A stretch of 64,000 bases of DNA, from assembly GCA_008087055.1 (NCBI GenBank), contig VIEA01000002.1, positions 272,764 through 336,763 of the forward strand. Reading direction: 5' to 3'. A program made the position numbers and the translations under genes. Every line of letters starts with the position of its first letter. The first letter of the stretch is position 1. The DNA is from Gammaproteobacteria bacterium LSUCC0096. GTDB lineage: Bacteria; Pseudomonadota; Gammaproteobacteria; Pseudomonadales; Litorivicinaceae. The notes below the pieces were generated by a model, which did not search any database, was not told the origin of the DNA, and saw only the letters and a program-made list of their open reading frames with translations. Below, piece after piece: positions 61,526 through 64,000 of the stretch.

Positions 61526-61851
61526 TGGAAACGATTCTATTAATTGTGCATGTGTTGGTCGGGGCGTCAGTCATTGGCCTCGTATTGATTCAACAAGGTA
61601 AAGGCGCGGATGCGGGCGCATCGTTTGGTGGCGGCGCTTCGCAAACAGTATTTGGTTCAGCAGGCGCTGGCGGTTTCTTGGTCAAATTGACTGCGGGTTT
61701 GGCTGCACTCTTTTTCATTACGAGTCTTGCGCTAGCTGTGATTGCCAAGCAAAAAGCTGAAGCAGTTGGCACGTTTGGTTTGCCTGAAGTGCCAGCTCAA
61801 GGTGCTGAATCTGTACCTCAGCAGCCAGTTGCTCCGAAAACCGTCGACTGA
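61525..61851 (+). CDS. secG: Preprotein translocase subunit SecG
   Basis: A 108-residue inner-membrane protein with two hydrophobic helices (about 3-20 and 50-70), joined by the typical LIQQGKGADAGASFGGGASQTVFGSAGAGGFL loop, and a proline/glutamine-rich C-terminus. It assists SecYE in protein export. The TAATG overlap with tpiA and the tRNA-Leu gene just after it match the gammaproteobacterial core order. Confidence 0.95.
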   Translation: METILLIVHVLVGASVIGLVLIQQGKGADAGASFGGGASQTVFGSAGAGGFLVKLTAGLAALFFITSLALAVIAKQKAEAVGTFGLPEVPAQGAESVPQQPVAPKTVD

Positions 61852-61867
61852 TTTCTTGATTTTTCAA

Positions 61868-61888
61868 GCGCAGATCATTAATCTGCGC
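61868..61888. terminator. Hairpin between secG and tRNA-Leu
   Basis: GCGCAGAT and ATCTGCGC pair perfectly around CATTA. No T-run follows, so it may be a weak terminator or a processing signal in a secG-tRNA transcript. Confidence 0.35.
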
Positions 61889-61895
61889 GTCCCTT

Positions 61896-61981
61896 GCCGA
61901 AGTGGTGGAATTGGTAGACACGCTATCTTGAGGGGGTAGTGAGCGCAGCTCGTGCCGGTTCAAGTCCGGCCTTCGGCACCA
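61896..61981 (+). tRNA. tRNA-Leu(GAG)
   Basis: An 86-base type II tRNA with long variable arm (TGAGCGCAGCTCG region). Acceptor GCCGAAG pairs with CTTCGGC, the anticodon stem is CTATC/GGTAG around TTGAGGG (anticodon GAG), and discriminator A plus CCA are encoded. No repeat of its 3' end is visible in the window, unlike the tRNA-Arg gene. Confidence 0.97.
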
Positions 61982-62062
61982 TCTTTTAAAAGTCTTTCTC
62001 TTTCCCCATTTCGAATGAATGACCTGTATCCTATGGTCTTTCGTAATCGGATGGAGATTTTC

Positions 62063-62434
62063 ATGGCGAAGCCTGGCTATCAGGGTCTGACGCGTATCAT
62101 CAAAGCAGCCGGCTATTCCGCGAAAGGATTTAGGGCGGCTTGGAAGTATGAGTCCGCATTTCGTCAGGAAGTTGTTCTAACCGCTGCGCTTATCCCTTTT
62201 GCATTCTGGCTTGGCCGTGACCCGATTGAAATTGGGATGCTCATTTCATCCCTGTTACTTGTCGTTATTGTCGAGCTGCTCAACTCTGGAATTGAAGCCG
62301 TAGTGGACCGTGTTGGCGATGAACCGCATAACCTGTCGGGACGCGCGAAAGATTTAGGGTCTGCTGCAGTATTTGTCGCTTTGATTCTGGCATCCGTGCT
62401 ATGGCTCTCTGTCATCATCGATCATTTGGGATAG
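62063..62434 (+). CDS. dgkA: Diacylglycerol kinase DgkA
   Basis: A 123-residue membrane enzyme with three hydrophobic helices. It has the active-site stretch ELLNSGIEAVVDRVGDEPHNLSGRAKDLGSAAVF (about residues 69-102) and the N-terminal RIIKAAGYSAKGFRAAWKYESAFRQE. It recycles diacylglycerol to phosphatidic acid. The ATG at 62063 follows GGAG; longer frames run into the tRNA gene. Confidence 0.95.
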   Translation: MAKPGYQGLTRIIKAAGYSAKGFRAAWKYESAFRQEVVLTAALIPFAFWLGRDPIEIGMLISSLLLVVIVELLNSGIEAVVDRVGDEPHNLSGRAKDLGSAAVFVALILASVLWLSVIIDHLG

Positions 62435-62547
62435 TTCGCGATAATGCTGTTGCGGATGCGAAACAGCCTTAGACCAAACTGGTTTGAAAAAATAAGTCGG
62501 CCCGCCTAAGGTTAGACGCATAAAAACGACACTAAGGAGACAACACC

Positions 62548-62772
62548 ATGCTAACAATTAAGCGACTCGGGCGCCGCAGTTTTGAGGTGTTTCGGCTGGG
62601 CACTCCAGTTGGTATCGTTCGCTTTTTGAAAGGCGCAAAAGTGTGGACTTTCCGCCCTTATCCAACGCCCGATGCTCCGAATGGTTTGATTGAAAAATCG
62701 GATAAAGTTCTGCGTAATTTATTGTGTCCGGCAGGTGAGCGCTGCACTGTTGATCGATCAGTTCACGCATAG
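62548..62772 (+). CDS. Small basic protein of unknown function
   Basis: A 74-residue protein with an excellent ribosome-binding site (AAGGAGA, 9 bases before ATG). It is rich in arginine and lysine (MLTIKRLGRRSFEVFRLGTP) and has two cysteines near the end (LLCPAGERC). I recognise no family. There is no export signal or membrane helix. It stands alone between dgkA and the rimP promoter. Confidence 0.7.
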   Translation: MLTIKRLGRRSFEVFRLGTPVGIVRFLKGAKVWTFRPYPTPDAPNGLIEKSDKVLRNLLCPAGERCTVDRSVHA

Positions 62773-62775
62773 ACA

Positions 62776-62804
62776 TTGATTTAGCAGGGCCTCTGCTTCA
62801 TACT
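62776..62804 (+). promoter_or_regulatory. Promoter of the rimP-nusA operon
   Basis: TTGATT (62776-62781), a 17-base spacer and CATACT (62799-62804). Transcription would start near 62811, giving a leader of about 110 bases that includes the hairpin at 62883-62903. Confidence 0.45.
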
Positions 62805-62882
62805 ACCGCGACTTTTTACGAGGGGGCCTTGGCTGAATTTGCGTTTCGCCAGGTGCTGTGAGAAGAGAATACGCAGGCCATG

Positions 62883-62903
62883 AACCCCATTTTGGGGTTT
62901 TTT
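62883..62903 (+). terminator. Terminator-like hairpin just before rimP (possible attenuator)
   Basis: AACCCC and GGGGTT pair around a 5-base loop and lead into a run of six T (counting the stem end), then CGTTTTT. It ends about 19 bases before the rimP start codon and so lies inside the predicted leader. This suggests premature termination as a control point for the rimP-nusA operon. Confidence 0.65.
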
Positions 62904-62921
62904 CGTTTTTGGCGGTTGGAA

Positions 62922-63413
62922 ATGACACCGAAGCAGCAGCAATTAATTGAACTTCTCGGGCCCAGTGTAGCTGCACTTGAGCTTGAGTTGTGGGCGATTG
63001 AGATTATTGGTCGAGCCAATCGGTCGACGCTGCGGTTGGTGATTGATCATCCAGAGCGTCCGGTAACGGTTGATGACTGTGAAGCCGTCAGCCGTCAGGT
63101 ATCGCGTATTTTGGACGTTGAAGACCCGCTCCCCGAGCGATACACGCTTGAAGTGTCATCACCCGGGATTGAGCGTGCGTTGTATAAACTCGAACACTTC
63201 GAGCGGTTTGTAGGTTATCAGGCCAAGCTCAAATTGAAGGTCCCTTTTGAAGGAAGAAAAAATTACTCGGGCGTCATCGCAAGAGTCGAAAATCAAGCGG
63301 TGCTATTGCAACAGGGAGATACAGAATATGAATTCCCAGCAGAGCACATTGAACGAGGTCAATTGGTTGTGACTGATGTCACACAGGTAGGCGGAAGCAA
63401 AGATGATAGGTAA
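62922..63413 (+). CDS. rimP: Ribosome maturation factor RimP
   Basis: A 163-residue protein needed for 30S subunit assembly. It has LELWAIEIIGRANRSTLRLVIDHPERPVTVDDCEAVSRQVSRILDVEDPLPERYTLEVSSPGIERAL, the strongly conserved core, and a C-terminal Sm-like fold. The ATG at 62922 begins at the conserved MTPKQQQLIELL start. A longer frame from 62880 would run through the terminator hairpin. It overlaps nusA by 10 bases. Confidence 0.95.
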   Translation: MTPKQQQLIELLGPSVAALELELWAIEIIGRANRSTLRLVIDHPERPVTVDDCEAVSRQVSRILDVEDPLPERYTLEVSSPGIERALYKLEHFERFVGYQAKLKLKVPFEGRKNYSGVIARVENQAVLLQQGDTEYEFPAEHIERGQLVVTDVTQVGGSKDDR

Positions 63414-64000
63414 GGAAATCCTTCAGGTCGTTGAACTCTTTTCAAATGAAAAGGGAATCCCGAAAGGTATTGTGTTTGAAGCAATCGAGCAGGCGTTGGC
63501 AACAGCAACGCGAAAGCGTTACGAAGAGGAAGAAGCTGATATTCGTGTTGCGATCGATCGTGCGACTGGTGAATACGACACATTCCGTCGTTGGGTTGTT
63601 GTGCCTGATGATCATCTCGCAATCTTGGGTTCAGAGTTGACCACCGAAGAGGCTGCTGAAATTGACGCAGGTCTTCAAGTTGGTGACGAATATGAGATTG
63701 AAGTTGAATCTGCCGAGTTTGGTCGAATTGAAGCGCAGACCGCAAAGCAGGTCATCGTTCAGAAAGTGCGTGAAGCCGAACGCGAAAAAGTCGTGGCCGA
63801 TTATGAAAATCGGTTGATGAGCCTGATTAACGGGACAGTTAAAAAAGTCACGCGTGATTCGGTGATTGTTGATCTTGGTGGAGCCGCTGAAGCGCTATTG
63901 CCTCGTGAGAATCTGATCGGTCGCGAAATTTTTCGTGTGAATGATCGCGTTCGCGCGATTCTGCAGGAGATTCGTACTGAGGGTCGGGGTCCACAATTAA
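63404..64000 (+). CDS. nusA: Transcription termination/antitermination factor NusA (5' part)
   Basis: The frame is open at the right edge after 199 codons. MIGKEILQVVELFSNEKGIPKGIVFEAIEQALATATRKRY is the NusA N-terminal RNA-polymerase-binding domain. The S1 domain begins with LMSLINGTVKKVTRDSVIVDLGGAAEALLPRENLIGRE (about 142-180). The start codon overlaps the rimP end, as in the conserved rimP-nusA-infB operon. Confidence 0.95.

Overview
The window looks like a stretch of chromosome from a free-living, probably marine, gammaproteobacterium. The evidence is the gene order carA-carB-greA-yhbY-rlmE-ftsH-folP-glmM-tpiA-secG-tRNA-Leu-rimP-nusA, the grpE-dnaK-dnaJ-dapB run beside recN and fur/bamE/ratA/smpB/ssrA, a tmRNA tag ending NDENYALAA, an E. 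coli-type LexA box, HexR, and many uptake systems for small organic acids. The species cannot be named from sequence alone; an Oceanospirillales-like lineage is an inference.

Left part (1-13,753). After the end of a 1-Cys peroxiredoxin gene, a DUF3303 gene and a cold-shock gene comes an accessory block. It ends at an intact tRNA-Arg(CCG) gene on the minus strand (13,677-13,753). The last 46 bases of that tRNA are repeated without change at 1,627-1,672 and 7,919-7,964. The three copies mark out two tandem islands. Island 1 (about 1,673-7,918) carries a GNAT acetyltransferase, a second cold-shock gene, and a TpsB-like outer-membrane transporter followed by an unrecognised 1,036-residue exported protein. 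Island 2 (about 7,965-13,676) is almost entirely transport: a TctC-TctB-TctA tricarboxylate transporter, a Na/Pi cotransporter-like protein and a TSUP permease. Neither island has a visible integrase.

Middle part (13,754-42,300). Housekeeping and metabolic genes follow: a small cytochrome c, nagZ, rep, an SOS-controlled imuA-imuB pair, a DsbD/ScsB-like reductase facing a TlpA thioredoxin, hexR, radA, pdxH, an RND efflux pair, a small heat-shock protein, a MaoC-phosphotransacetylase fusion with acetate kinase, a glycerate kinase, and a TPP-riboswitch operon joining a ThiY-like binding protein to an AEC-family permease. Next come a double-thioredoxin exported protein, malate synthase G, PhnA, a HopJ-family protein, and smpB-lysE-ssrA, in which the end of lysE runs into the tmRNA gene.

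Right part (42,300-64,000). This is conserved core: rnfH, bamE, fur, an SbtA-like permease, recN, the DnaK chaperone operon, dapB, carAB, greA, yhbY, rlmE, ftsH, folP, glmM, tpiA, secG, tRNA-Leu(GAG), dgkA, a small orphan gene, rimP and the start of nusA.

The most interesting items are the tRNA-bounded tandem islands, the TpsB plus unknown secreted protein, the lysE/tmRNA overlap, the apparently leaderless SOS promoter of imuA, the riboswitch-controlled AEC permease, and a terminator-like hairpin just before rimP-nusA.
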